A stretch of 43,676 bases of DNA, from positions 1 to 43,676 of the IMG/VR virus record IMGVR_UViG_3300037119_008430. The stretch is one strand, 5' to 3'. A program made the position numbers and the translations under genes. This DNA comes from a virus. Under the pieces are notes generated by a model, which was given only the letters and a program-made list of their open reading frames with translations, did no database searches and had not been told where the DNA came from. Below, in pieces: positions 30,951 to 38,649 of the stretch. The stretch's first letter is position 1, and every line of letters starts with the position of its first letter.

Positions 30951-31813
30951 AAAAACTTCTAACGATCCTTTTTCTTCTCGTTGCCTCCGTTGTCGAGGCG
31001 CAAGTTCGCGACGGAACGAGCTTCCGTCTCGTTCCCTCGAACAAGGCGATGGTCGCGTGCACGGATCCGACTTCGGGCGGGGGCCAGGCAGCTGTCACCG
31101 GAACGATCTGTCTGGGTACGGCTGGCATCTATCGGAAGTTCAGCACCGGAGCGACTGATTGGATCTTGATTGCAACTGGAGGAATTACCATTCCGACGGG
31201 AACGAGTGGTGGAGTGCCATATTACAGCAGCACAACGACCATCGGTTCGAGCGCCCTGCTCATCGCGAACTTGCCGATGTTCGGCGGTGGCGCGGGCGCC
31301 ACGCCATTCACGGGAACTCGAACGGGTAACACAACAGAACTCGCGTCTTGGACCGGGGCAAAGACTTCCGGTGATTGCGTTCAAATCAACGCGAGCGGCA
31401 ACTTGGAAGTTTCTGGCAGTTCATGTGGCGGCGGTTCTGCTACAAACTATCATATCGCAGCGCAGATCGGAGATGGCGTCAACGTCATCTCGACCGGTTG
31501 GCAAGGATGTTCGTTCGTGCCTCACACTGGCACGATTACAAGTGTAACGCTCGCGTCGACCGATGCGGCAAGTCCTACGTCTGGTTCGATTGTGGTTGAT
31601 TTGTGGAAGGATAGTTACGCGAACTTTCCACCAGATAACGGCGATTCGATCACAAGCGCGACGCCACCAACAATTTCTTCGACCATCAAGAGTCAAGATA
31701 CGACATTGTCAAGTTGGGGAACGTCGTTGTCGGCGGGTGACTTTGTCTGCTACAACGTGGACTCAGTGACGACCTTTACGAAGGTGAATCTGTGGATCAG
31801 GATCAACCCATGA
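30947..31813 (+). CDS. secreted virion-like protein with Sec signal peptide, 288 aa
   Basis: 288 residues from GTG 30947, overlapping the hub stop (GTGA). The N-terminus MKKLLTILFLLVASVVEAQ is a textbook Sec signal peptide with cleavage after VEA. The mature part is Gly/Ser/Thr-rich and strand-like (GGVPYYSSTTTIGSSALL, GDCVQINASGNLEVSGSSCGGG), similar to the short beta-repeat sequences of phage tail fibre neck proteins, then ends in a jelly-roll-like domain (TGTITSVTLASTDAASPTSGSIVVDLW). It lies in the fibre position, yet is marked for export, which is unusual for a virion component. Confidence 0.7.
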   Translation: MKKLLTILFLLVASVVEAQVRDGTSFRLVPSNKAMVACTDPTSGGGQAAVTGTICLGTAGIYRKFSTGATDWILIATGGITIPTGTSGGVPYYSSTTTIGSSALLIANLPMFGGGAGATPFTGTRTGNTTELASWTGAKTSGDCVQINASGNLEVSGSSCGGGSATNYHIAAQIGDGVNVISTGWQGCSFVPHTGTITSVTLASTDAASPTSGSIVVDLWKDSYANFPPDNGDSITSATPPTISSTIKSQDTTLSSWGTSLSAGDFVCYNVDSVTTFTKVNLWIRINP

Positions 31814-32973
31814 ATAAATTGCTCGGTGCTTTTGTCGCTTTTTTCCTTGGCGCGTCGATATGTCACGCGCAGAGTGTCACGTCTATTCCGGCTTTTGACT
31901 TTGTTATTCCTCACGGCGGAGAGCATGGCGCAAACGGTTTCACGTTGAACGCTGCGAACGAAAATGGTCAAGTCGTCGGCACAATCTTCATGCAAGGTGG
32001 GAGTGGCACCAAGACGATTTCCGCAGGAGGTGGTGGAAGTATCTTTATATGGGCCGGATCTTCGACATGGGCAACCGCCTCGAGTGAACTTCGTGTTGGT
32101 ATCGAGGATCTTAGTTCTGCGGGAATAGGAGATACCACCCAGGATGTGTATGGTGCTAAGATTGCCGGAACTGACTCAATCGTTGCACCACACCTAATTA
32201 ACTGGGACATGACAAGCGGTACGAAGACTCTCACGCACGGCGATCCTATCGCTATATCAACACGTATGCCTGTCCGCGCTGGGGCAGACAGTGTGGCGTT
32301 CGGAACGTGGACGTGGACTCCAGGTTACGCAGGAACTGGTCGTCCCTACGGCGTAGCCAACAGTGCTAAGACGTCGGAAATGCTCTACGCAGTTATTAAG
32401 TTTGATGACGGCACGTATGGTTGGATTCAAGGCGCTCAGAATATCCAAGCGCCGGCAGCGACCGTCACATATGGGAACGCATCTACGCCAGACGAATACA
32501 TCGCTACATTCACGGTCTCCGTTCCCATCCAAATCTCTCGGATCGGGCAGCCGATAGATGATGCCGCCGCCGCGGATCTGTATGACTTAAATTTGTTCAC
32601 TGACCCTTACGGAACGCCGACTGCGGTCCGGACAGTAAACGTGGACCCAGATGCCTTTACCAATGAGGGCGCGACCCCGATGTTCATCTTTACTGACATT
32701 GCGGTTTACACACTAATTCCTGGCGTGACGTATGGGATCGGTCAACGACCGTCGACCGCGAACACAATCACGATGGGCTACATCAACGTTGAGACAGGAT
32801 TTGAGGGTCTTAAGGCCACGCTTCCTTTGGTAGAGAATGTGAAGCTCGCATCACGTTCAGACCAAACTGGAGCGTTTGTAGAAACACAGGTCTATCACAT
32901 TCCGTACTTCGGATTTACCATTGTCGGTTTGGGATCTAGTGGCAGTGGTGGCGCCAGATCATTTACGTTCTAA
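31810..32973 (+). CDS. secreted hypothetical protein with signal peptide, 387 aa
   Basis: 387 residues from ATG 31810 (ATGA overlap; the upstream ATG 31792 is inside the previous gene and would spoil the signal). MNKLLGAFVAFFLGASICHAQS is a signal peptide with cleavage after CHA. The mature chain is strand-rich: GGGGSIFIWAGSSTWATASSELRVGIEDL, ATPMFIFTDIAVYTLIPGVTYGIGQRP, TMGYINVETGFEG, a beta-sandwich look. It has no recognised catalytic motif. With the preceding gene it forms a pair of exported, fibre-like proteins. A receptor-binding or adhesin-like role is possible but not shown. Confidence 0.65.
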   Translation: MNKLLGAFVAFFLGASICHAQSVTSIPAFDFVIPHGGEHGANGFTLNAANENGQVVGTIFMQGGSGTKTISAGGGGSIFIWAGSSTWATASSELRVGIEDLSSAGIGDTTQDVYGAKIAGTDSIVAPHLINWDMTSGTKTLTHGDPIAISTRMPVRAGADSVAFGTWTWTPGYAGTGRPYGVANSAKTSEMLYAVIKFDDGTYGWIQGAQNIQAPAATVTYGNASTPDEYIATFTVSVPIQISRIGQPIDDAAAADLYDLNLFTDPYGTPTAVRTVNVDPDAFTNEGATPMFIFTDIAVYTLIPGVTYGIGQRPSTANTITMGYINVETGFEGLKATLPLVENVKLASRSDQTGAFVETQVYHIPYFGFTIVGLGSSGSGGARSFTF

Positions 32974-33239
32974 TGGACCTCACAACATTAACCAAAGCTA
33001 CCGAGGTCATTTCACAAGGAGGATTTCTCCTCGTGCTGGTGGCCATGGTGTGGGCGGGTTACAAGCAGAAGTGGGTGTGGGGACACCAGCTCACGGACAT
33101 GGAGGAAGACCGTGATTACTGGCGAGGACTCTATCACACGAAAGTTCAGGAGTTAGAAACAGACTATCGGAAACTGTTAGCAGCCGCGCTCGTGGCGCGG
33201 GAAAAGAACAAGGTGCGGCATGATGGCGAAGCTTCGTAG
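32973..33239 (+). CDS. small membrane protein, holin-like, 88 aa
   Basis: 88 residues from ATG 32973 (TAATG overlap). One transmembrane helix at ~14-30 (ISQGGFLLVLVAMVWAGYKQ) is followed by a charged coiled-coil tail (TDMEEDRDYWRGLYHTKVQELETDYRKLLAAALVAREKNK). This resembles small phage holin or holin-accessory proteins with an N-terminal helix and a cytoplasmic charged tail. It lies two genes before the endolysin, in line with a lysis module. Alternatives include a spanin-like component. Confidence 0.6.
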   Translation: MDLTTLTKATEVISQGGFLLVLVAMVWAGYKQKWVWGHQLTDMEEDRDYWRGLYHTKVQELETDYRKLLAAALVAREKNKVRHDGEAS

Positions 33240-33387
33240 CTGGCTCAAAGTCCTCGGCTACCGTCGTCCATCGCGAGTTACCTCCCATGACTTGGCGTTG
33301 CGTGAGATAGCAGAACGGCGGGTCGATCGACTGCTGATCATGAAGAAACGAATTGAAGCATTGACTCCCCGGAGGGGACCTTGGTGA
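33220..33387 (+). CDS. small basic hypothetical protein, 55 aa
   Basis: 55 residues from ATG 33220 (a second ATG follows at 33223), overlapping the membrane protein by 20 bases and ending at TGA 33385-33387, which overlaps the next GTG. The sequence is very basic (MAKLRSWLKVLGYRRPSR; RRVDRLLIMKKRIEAL). No family is recognised. The tight coupling on both sides supports it as real. Confidence 0.5.
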   Translation: MMAKLRSWLKVLGYRRPSRVTSHDLALREIAERRVDRLLIMKKRIEALTPRRGPW

Positions 33388-33794
33388 ACCTAACCGTTTG
33401 GTCACTGATTTGGCTGCGAGCTGGTGTTGGCTTGTTCGCGTTTGGTCTCTGTGTTGTGCTCTTTCTACACATTCGTCGTGACCGAACTGCGATGTTACTC
33501 GCCGGGGAGAACGGCATGAAGGCTGAGATTCTTACTGGCGAAATGCGTGGATTACGTTCGGAGGGCAAATGGTTGTTGGCGATGGCCATCACTGCTTCCA
33601 TTCGAGTCGTATCGGAGGTAGTTGGTTGGCTGCATGGAGAGACGTCGCCTCCGTGGGATGTCGGTGCCCTGCTTGGTACGATTGTCATTCTGGCGTTCAC
33701 GATGGACTCCGTTTGGGTAATTGTCGCCAAGCGACGGGAACGACAGCGACTGTTCACTCTGGCAGCGGCAATTAGACGTGGAGGCGAGGTGTGA
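33384..33794 (+). CDS. multi-helix membrane protein, holin candidate, 136 aa
   Basis: 136 residues from GTG 33384 (GTGA overlap, GGAGGGGA ribosome site about 8 bases upstream). Three hydrophobic helices can be seen: LTVWSLIWLRAGVGLFAFGLCVVLFL, WLLAMAITASIRVVSEVVGW and GALLGTIVILAFTMDSVWVIVA, with a charged RDRTAMLLAGENG loop and a basic C-terminus (AKRRERQRLF). Three helices of this length match class I holin topology, and the next gene is the endolysin. The most likely holin in this window, though without a diagnostic family motif. Confidence 0.6.
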   Translation: MNLTVWSLIWLRAGVGLFAFGLCVVLFLHIRRDRTAMLLAGENGMKAEILTGEMRGLRSEGKWLLAMAITASIRVVSEVVGWLHGETSPPWDVGALLGTIVILAFTMDSVWVIVAKRRERQRLFTLAAAIRRGGEV

Positions 33795-34255
33795 GACTGA
33801 CATTATTCGACACGGCGATGCGATTCGCTGGTGATGTAAAAGAAATCACTGGCACGAAGCACGACCCGGCGATTATTTGGTTCCAGCGGTCGTGCGACGT
33901 GACTATCAACAACGATGAGGTCGCATGGTGCAGTGGCTTCCTCAATCGGATGGCATGGTTACACCGATTACCACGCTCCAAGAGTTTGGCTGCGCGGAGC
34001 TGGCTGATTGTTGGTGAACCGATTGCGTTGACCGAGGCGACTGCAGCCTGGGACATCGTGATACTGAAGCGTGGGAAAGGCCCGCAGCCCGGTCCCGACG
34101 TGCTCCAAGCACAGGGCCATGTGGGATTGTTCGCTCGACTCGACGGTCCTCTGGTGTATCTGCTGGCTGGCAATCAGTCGAACGCCGTGACCATTCAACC
34201 ATTTCCAATCACCGACGTGCTTGGTGTGCGTCGACTTTTCAAGGAGACACTCTGA
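33791..34255 (+). CDS. endolysin, CHAP/NlpC-like cysteine peptidase (TIGR02594-type), 154 aa
   Basis: 154 residues from GTG 33791 (GTGA overlap). The catalytic cysteine is C47 in VAWCSGFLNRMAW, the histidine H110 in QGHVGLFARLDG, and the third residue probably N128 in LLAGNQSNAVTI, the order and spacing of the TIGR02594/CHAP peptidoglycan hydrolase family. WDIVILKRGKGPQPG before the His is also typical. It cleaves peptide or amide bonds in the cell wall to release progeny. It lacks a signal peptide, so it needs a holin; membrane protein candidates flank it. Confidence 0.85.
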   Translation: MRLTLFDTAMRFAGDVKEITGTKHDPAIIWFQRSCDVTINNDEVAWCSGFLNRMAWLHRLPRSKSLAARSWLIVGEPIALTEATAAWDIVILKRGKGPQPGPDVLQAQGHVGLFARLDGPLVYLLAGNQSNAVTIQPFPITDVLGVRRLFKETL

Positions 34256-34695
34256 TGTTTCGTCACACTCGTTCGTGGTTCATTCTCTTGGCGTTGTTCC
34301 TGTTCGTTGGGCTCACTCCCATTCTCTTTGCTCAGGCAGCTGATGCGGCGGGCGTTCCAGTCCCTGCCGACTCAGCAAACGAGTGGGGTGGTGCGTTGGT
34401 TTGGGCGTTCTTTTCATCTTCCACCCTGGAGTGGTTGAAACGCAATAAGACCCTGACCATCTTGACGGAGCAAACGGCGTGGTTCGCACAGCGTCTCATT
34501 GGTGTGGCGTTGGCAGTGGCTGCTGCCGTTGGTGTGCATTGGTCGTTTGATCCAGTGGCCGGTGAGCTCGTGGTGGGTGGGCTAATTTGGTCATCGGTTT
34601 GGACACTTGGCACCGAAGCGATTCGACAGTGGGTGCTTCAAGAACTGACCTATCGAACGGCGGTCCGTTCATATCACCCGCAAGCAACCACTTAG
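34255..34695 (+). CDS. membrane protein with signal-like N-terminus, 146 aa
   Basis: 146 residues from ATG 34255 (TGATG overlap). The N-terminus SWFILLALFLFVGLTPILFAQAADAAG looks like a signal peptide or anchor. Two or three hydrophobic helices follow: WGGALVWAFFSSSTLEWL, RLIGVALAVAAAVGVHW, LVVGGLIWSSVWTLGTEAI. The topology and length suit a holin or antiholin next to the endolysin. The sequence has no specific family match I can name. Confidence 0.55.
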   Translation: MFRHTRSWFILLALFLFVGLTPILFAQAADAAGVPVPADSANEWGGALVWAFFSSSTLEWLKRNKTLTILTEQTAWFAQRLIGVALAVAAAVGVHWSFDPVAGELVVGGLIWSSVWTLGTEAIRQWVLQELTYRTAVRSYHPQATT

Positions 34696-34719
34696 TCCTA
34701 GCTATTTCCATGCGGAGTG

Positions 34720-34728
34720 TGATATAAT
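34720..34728 (+). promoter_or_regulatory. extended -10 promoter before the lipoprotein gene
   Basis: TGATATAAT gives a perfect TATAAT at 34723-34728 with the TGn extension. No convincing -35 lies 16-18 bp upstream, which extended -10 promoters do not need. It lies in the only gap around here without gene overlap (34696-34747), 20 bases before the lipoprotein ATG, so it probably drives the following genes. Confidence 0.55.
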
Positions 34729-34747
34729 GACTGGGGAGAATTTCACC

Positions 34748-35227
34748 ATGCGTAAATTGCTCGCAACGATTTCACTCGTTGCCATCATCGTTGGTTGCTC
34801 GTCACTTCCAGCCAAACAGGTGGCAGTTCAGAGCAATCGGGTCGCTGGCCAAACCATCTGGGCGTTGCAGGACGCGGAACGTCGTCTCTGCAATCCGGCA
34901 TCGTTCGACAAGGACCCGCTGGTCCCCATCCGGGAGTGCGTCGGCCCAGTGGCGGAAGCGGCCAAATTGACGACCGAGAACCACCGGAAGTTCGCCGCCG
35001 TGCTCGAACGTGCTTACACGTTGCGTATTCGAGTGGACAAGGCTTTACTGTCCTGGCAACCAGGAGCCCCGGCTCCGGCTGAACTGCCTGGTCTTCGAGA
35101 CGCGGCAGCGGAAGCCTTGCAACTGGCTCGAGCGCTGGCCCAGACGCCTCAGCAACAGCAACTCGTTGATCTCGCCACGACGGTGGTCAACGAGGTTCAG
35201 AAGATCATTAACGTCGTTCGGAGCTAG
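34748..35227 (+). CDS. lipoprotein, spanin candidate, 159 aa
   Basis: 159 residues from ATG 34748, chosen because GGGGAGA lies upstream and because MRKLLATISLVAIIVGCSS then forms a lipoprotein signal with the lipobox VG-C17. The in-frame ATG 34727 overlaps the -10 box. The mature chain is Ala/Gln-rich and helical (AEAAKLTTENHRKFAAVLERAYTL, DAAAEALQLARALAQTPQQQQL). Its position after the endolysin suggests an outer-membrane spanin component, but the inner-membrane partner is not obvious, and a lipoprotein with a role in host exclusion is an alternative. Confidence 0.6.
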   Translation: MRKLLATISLVAIIVGCSSLPAKQVAVQSNRVAGQTIWALQDAERRLCNPASFDKDPLVPIRECVGPVAEAAKLTTENHRKFAAVLERAYTLRIRVDKALLSWQPGAPAPAELPGLRDAAAEALQLARALAQTPQQQQLVDLATTVVNEVQKIINVVRS

Positions 35228-35236
35228 GAGATTTCC

Positions 35237-35476
35237 ATGGCTATTGACCTGATCAAACTTCAGGCAAACATCGGGGCATATTCGTCGATCGTGCAGATTG
35301 CACTGGCGACGGGAAAGTTGCTTGCACCGCACATTCGCGACTTCGTTGGCTGGCTGGCCCACAAGCGTGGGGAGGTGCTGTCGAACGAAGAGCTCGACGC
35401 GATCACGCAGGGTGTTCTCGAACAGGATACGATTCGTCACATGATTGCCGCGGCCGAAGCGGCCCCGGAAGCTTAA
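35237..35476 (+). CDS. small hypothetical helical protein, 79 aa
   Basis: 79 residues from ATG 35237 with ribosome site AGGAG 7 bases upstream. It is helical, with an amphipathic N-terminal half (IDLIKLQANIGAYSSIVQIALATGKLLAPHIRDF) and an acidic C-terminus (NEELDAITQGVLEQDTIRHM). No family is recognised. It closes the lysis-proximal block, followed by a 126-base gap. Confidence 0.6.
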   Translation: MAIDLIKLQANIGAYSSIVQIALATGKLLAPHIRDFVGWLAHKRGEVLSNEELDAITQGVLEQDTIRHMIAAAEAAPEA

Positions 35477-35484
35477 GGATTTGC

Positions 35485-35564
35485 CTAGAAAACCGCTGTG
35501 GGACGTTGTGTCCGGACACCGGGTAGTTACGTCTAGCCGGAGTTCTGATAACGCCCCCAGCGGT
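35485..35564 (+). other. structured intergenic region
   Basis: The gap 35477-35602 contains no gene. ACCGCTGTGGG (35492-35502) can pair with CCCCCAGCGGT (35554-35564) with one mismatch. Inside, TCCGG 35511-35515 can pair with CCGGA 35537-35541. CTAGA 35485-35489 outside the main stem can pair with TCTAG 35532-35536 inside it, a possible pseudoknot. This could be a terminator-like structure, a structured 5' leader of the 35603 gene or a small RNA. Confidence 0.4.
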
Positions 35565-35602
35565 CGCCTGGGCCGCCCAAATACGGACTGAGGACGCGGA
35601 CT

Positions 35603-37444
35603 ATGTCCACTTTCATGTCGTACTCGACGCTCGGGTCACTGGTGGCTGGTTTCCAGCCTCTTGCGGTCCGTGATCGTGGAATGGCATGGCGGGACATCAC
35701 TGACAGCGACTGTAACACACCTGCATGGCTGAATGACACAGTCGTCATCTATCAACAGGGTGCGTATTCGAACGAGGGTCGTTCCGCGTATCTTGCCACC
35801 ACAGATGGTCGTCGATTCAAACGCCAAGCGAGTCGGCTTTTCGCGGGCGGCAACCGATGGGTTGCCTCGCACGAAGCGCCGGACCCGGACGGTGTGAGTT
35901 CAGCGGTTCTCCATGATGGTGAAGGACGCACTCTTTGGGGTGATCGGAAATCGCCCACAGATCCTGTCGGTGGCCAGGCAGGCCCGAGTCGCATCTACTG
36001 GGGTGCGGGTCAGCATGGTGTCGGTCGTGATGGCACCCTCGCCTATTGCCCTCGTTACCATCAGGGCCGCGGAGTTATCATTGAGGATGCCGTCGGGAAT
36101 CAACTGAATCGCACGGATGGCATTCCCGTGACGTCCTGTTCGGTCATTGACCGCAACGCGATTGGCGTGTTCTCTGCTGCCGACATCATGGGTCTCTGGT
36201 TCTGGAACGGTTCCACCTGGACGCGGTATCCGTTGGCGTTTCCTTGCTATGAAGGCCAGATTGTTCGGTGGAAATCAGACATCTACGTGCTGGAAGGCAG
36301 TGAGCAAATTGCTGTTCACAAGATTGATGATTCGACGAAAGGATGGGTCTTCGGGCTCTCCGGCAAAGGATACAACGCCGTTGGCTGGGAAGACGAGTCG
36401 AACGATCTCTATATCGCATGGTCTGAAAACGCGCCCGCCACGAAAGGAGCAGTCAAAGAAACCAAGCTAGTCGGTTCCGCGCAGCCGTGGCCCCTTCCTG
36501 TCTTCGAACCACCTCGTACCACACGTCAAATTTGGCGTGGCGTTGATGGTTCGAAGAGTGACGGTTCCGTGGTCACACAGCTTGGAAATTTCGCATGGGG
36601 CCAGCCGGCAGACAAGCGTCTGGTCTTCGAAGGCATGCCGTGGGCGTCAGCCGTCACACAGAAGCTGTTGACTCTGTATCTCAGCACCGAAAACACCCCA
36701 CCCGTTGATTCGACAATCCAGGAAGCGAAGAAGCGGAGATGCGGAATCGCCGTCTACTGCGACGCGTTCCTGTGGACGTCGGCTGCAGAGAAGATCGCGC
36801 AGAAGTGCCTCACGGAGAAGGTGCCTATCATTCGTGTGGTCCAAGCCTATCTCGTGGAAGACGAGAGTGCTGGTGCCGCGATCGCCCGCGTGAAACGACA
36901 GGTGGACATTGTCAAAGGCAAGCCGGACAAGAGCGGAGTCGGCTTGATGCAACGAGCCGACCTTCCGTCATCAAAGACGAAGGAAGCCACACTGCGTGAG
37001 TTCACTCATCGTTGCGAGAACCTAATCACGGCGCAGTCGTCGATCGTGTTCCAGGCGATCTTCGGTGCACGACGACCCGGTGTCGTTGCCGCCGTGATGT
37101 CGTACCTGAATACCGCGATTTCCAACATGCGGACGGGTCTCCCGCCCGCGTTGCCTGGTTACAAGCCACCTCCACCCAAACCCGAACCACCGACGGAGCC
37201 TGATATGCCCTGTGTGATCGACGGATATTCGTACGAACGATGGGTCGAACTCGGCGCGAAGATCGATCGCCGATATCGCGAGGTCAACAAGTCCGCGGGT
37301 GGTCAGGGTGACCAGCCGCCAGCTGGCAGTGACGTCAACCACAACACGTGGCGCGTGCTGGCGGAGGGAATGTCCGAGGCCGAGATGCTGGCCCGCATTG
37401 ATCCAGCATGGCAGCCGGGGATGAACCTCCCGGATTTCCAATAG
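35603..37444 (+). CDS. large appendage protein, possible beta-propeller plus hydrolase-like domain, 613 aa
   Basis: 613 residues from ATG 35603 (GAGGA ~13 bases upstream). Residues ~1-290 contain repeated strand/turn blades with W/G/D patterns (NDTVVIYQQGAYSNEGRSAYLATTDGRRF, IMGLWFWNGSTWTRYPLAF, IYVLEGSEQIAVHKID), suggesting a beta-propeller-like domain. Residues ~310-500 (RQIWRGVDGSKSDG, KRRCGIAVYCDAFLWTSAAEKIAQKC, KVPIIRVVQAYLVED) look like alternating strand/helix of a TIM-barrel-like domain. A proline linker (PGYKPPPPKPEPPTEPD) and a short C-terminal domain follow. No catalytic residues can be assigned. Position in the appendage region suggests an exposed virion protein. Confidence 0.6.
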   Translation: MSTFMSYSTLGSLVAGFQPLAVRDRGMAWRDITDSDCNTPAWLNDTVVIYQQGAYSNEGRSAYLATTDGRRFKRQASRLFAGGNRWVASHEAPDPDGVSSAVLHDGEGRTLWGDRKSPTDPVGGQAGPSRIYWGAGQHGVGRDGTLAYCPRYHQGRGVIIEDAVGNQLNRTDGIPVTSCSVIDRNAIGVFSAADIMGLWFWNGSTWTRYPLAFPCYEGQIVRWKSDIYVLEGSEQIAVHKIDDSTKGWVFGLSGKGYNAVGWEDESNDLYIAWSENAPATKGAVKETKLVGSAQPWPLPVFEPPRTTRQIWRGVDGSKSDGSVVTQLGNFAWGQPADKRLVFEGMPWASAVTQKLLTLYLSTENTPPVDSTIQEAKKRRCGIAVYCDAFLWTSAAEKIAQKCLTEKVPIIRVVQAYLVEDESAGAAIARVKRQVDIVKGKPDKSGVGLMQRADLPSSKTKEATLREFTHRCENLITAQSSIVFQAIFGARRPGVVAAVMSYLNTAISNMRTGLPPALPGYKPPPPKPEPPTEPDMPCVIDGYSYERWVELGAKIDRRYREVNKSAGGQGDQPPAGSDVNHNTWRVLAEGMSEAEMLARIDPAWQPGMNLPDFQ

Positions 37445-38373
37445 GGCCGGATGTTCCCGGAGGTCCGATACCTCCGGCCCTGATCAGTCCTTGGCTCCCG
37501 AGTGGTGATTGGCCCACCTGCTTGCCAGAAGACGTGGGTATGGATTCGGCCAAGCTGAACGCCATTCGAGAGTCCGTCGTCGGCTACGGCGTCGTGTCTC
37601 GTTATGGCAAGGTCTTCAAGACGTGGCTCGACCCGCACCGCAACTTCACCAGCTGGGCGTCATCCGCGCGAGCGGGCGTGTCCATGTCCACCTGGATGCG
37701 CGACCTGACCCTTGGTCGAATCGGCAAAGGTCTGGCGAGTCTCGAGGAATCAGTTCGCAATTTGAATGGTCCAGCTGCGGCGGCATTGCCCGCCGAGCTG
37801 CTGTTGTGTCAGATGCTCGGTTACTGCAACGAGCATGGTCGTTGGCATTACAGTCAGTTCTGGCGAGTGGCCGACGACGTGTTCCGCGAGAATCAACCGG
37901 ATGGTCGCGAGATTCATCAGGTGTTCAACGATGAGATGCGCGGTGTCTTCCAGGGATGGACGGCGGTGGAGAACGACGAAGATGGCACGCCACGCTTCAA
38001 CGGGACACCCTGGAACGCGATGCGCTGGGGCGCGTGGCTATTGGATGAACTCCGTGGCGTGAACCACTTCATTTCGTCGGACCTCATGCGCCGAGTCATC
38101 GGCGGCGGTCCGTTTGGAAATGGGACGGGCACGAATCAACCGAACGAGGGAATGCAAGTCCATCTCGTCATGAACGAGATGATGTGGGAGGATCCGCACG
38201 AACTGCGTGTGCCTGGCGTTCCCAATCATACGGCGATGGCTCGTGATGGCGGCGACGGCGGCACGTCGAATGGCACCATCATCGCCATTCCAGAGTACGG
38301 CATCGCGATGGCGCATCGAGGACCAGTCGATGCGTCTCACATACTGCCGCAATTGTGTGCGGCAGTCAACTGA
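37408..38373 (+). CDS. degenerate serine beta-lactamase-fold protein, 321 aa
   Basis: 321 residues from ATG 37408, overlapping the previous gene by 37 bases; ATG 37540 (GMDSAKLNAI) is an alternative. After a Pro/Gly linker, the chain follows the class C beta-lactamase/serine hydrolase order: VGMDSAKLNAIRESVVGYGVVSRYGKVFKTW, then a motif at the SxxK position reading S85-S-A-R88, the YxN motif Y139-C-N141, and the WNAMRWGAWLLDELRGVNHFISSDLMRRVI helix region. The GTSNGTIIAIPEYGIAMAHRG end strand completes it. The missing lysine in SxxK suggests loss of the usual hydrolase chemistry, so it may serve as a binding domain. Confidence 0.65.
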   Translation: MAAGDEPPGFPIGPDVPGGPIPPALISPWLPSGDWPTCLPEDVGMDSAKLNAIRESVVGYGVVSRYGKVFKTWLDPHRNFTSWASSARAGVSMSTWMRDLTLGRIGKGLASLEESVRNLNGPAAAALPAELLLCQMLGYCNEHGRWHYSQFWRVADDVFRENQPDGREIHQVFNDEMRGVFQGWTAVENDEDGTPRFNGTPWNAMRWGAWLLDELRGVNHFISSDLMRRVIGGGPFGNGTGTNQPNEGMQVHLVMNEMMWEDPHELRVPGVPNHTAMARDGGDGGTSNGTIIAIPEYGIAMAHRGPVDASHILPQLCAAVN

Positions 38374-38383
38374 AGGAGAAGAT

Positions 38384-38647
38384 ATGGATAGCACACAGCA
38401 CGAAGAGGGACGCGTACACGTGTACGAGAAGATGAAGGCGGCTGGCGGGAGACCGGTCGCCGTGGCCGAGGCACTGCTCACCGGACTGGCGGACGGCTTG
38501 GAAAAGATGGTTGGCCAGACGATCACGCAGGAATTCGTCGACAAAGTTCGCTCGGACATCCCGGAGATGCTCGAAGGATTCGGCGGACCGAAAGTGCATG
38601 GTCGCTCGGAACCGCATCTGCCGCCTGGGCAGGTGAAGAAGCAGTAG
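38384..38647 (+). CDS. small hypothetical protein, 87 aa
   Basis: 87 residues from ATG 38384 with AGGAGA upstream; in-frame starts back to 38207 lie inside the previous gene and are rejected. The sequence is helical (HEEGRVHVYEKMKAAGGRPVAVAEALLTGLADGLEKMV) with a polar C-terminus. No family is recognised. It lies between the beta-lactamase-like gene and the J-domain gene. Confidence 0.6.
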   Translation: MDSTQHEEGRVHVYEKMKAAGGRPVAVAEALLTGLADGLEKMVGQTITQEFVDKVRSDIPEMLEGFGGPKVHGRSEPHLPPGQVKKQ

Positions 38648-38649
38648 GA

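Noticed and set aside
37408-37444. Programmed frameshift joining the 613-aa protein to the beta-lactamase-like protein
   Set aside because: The second frame is -1 relative to the first, but the 37-base overlap contains no X XXY YYZ heptamer.
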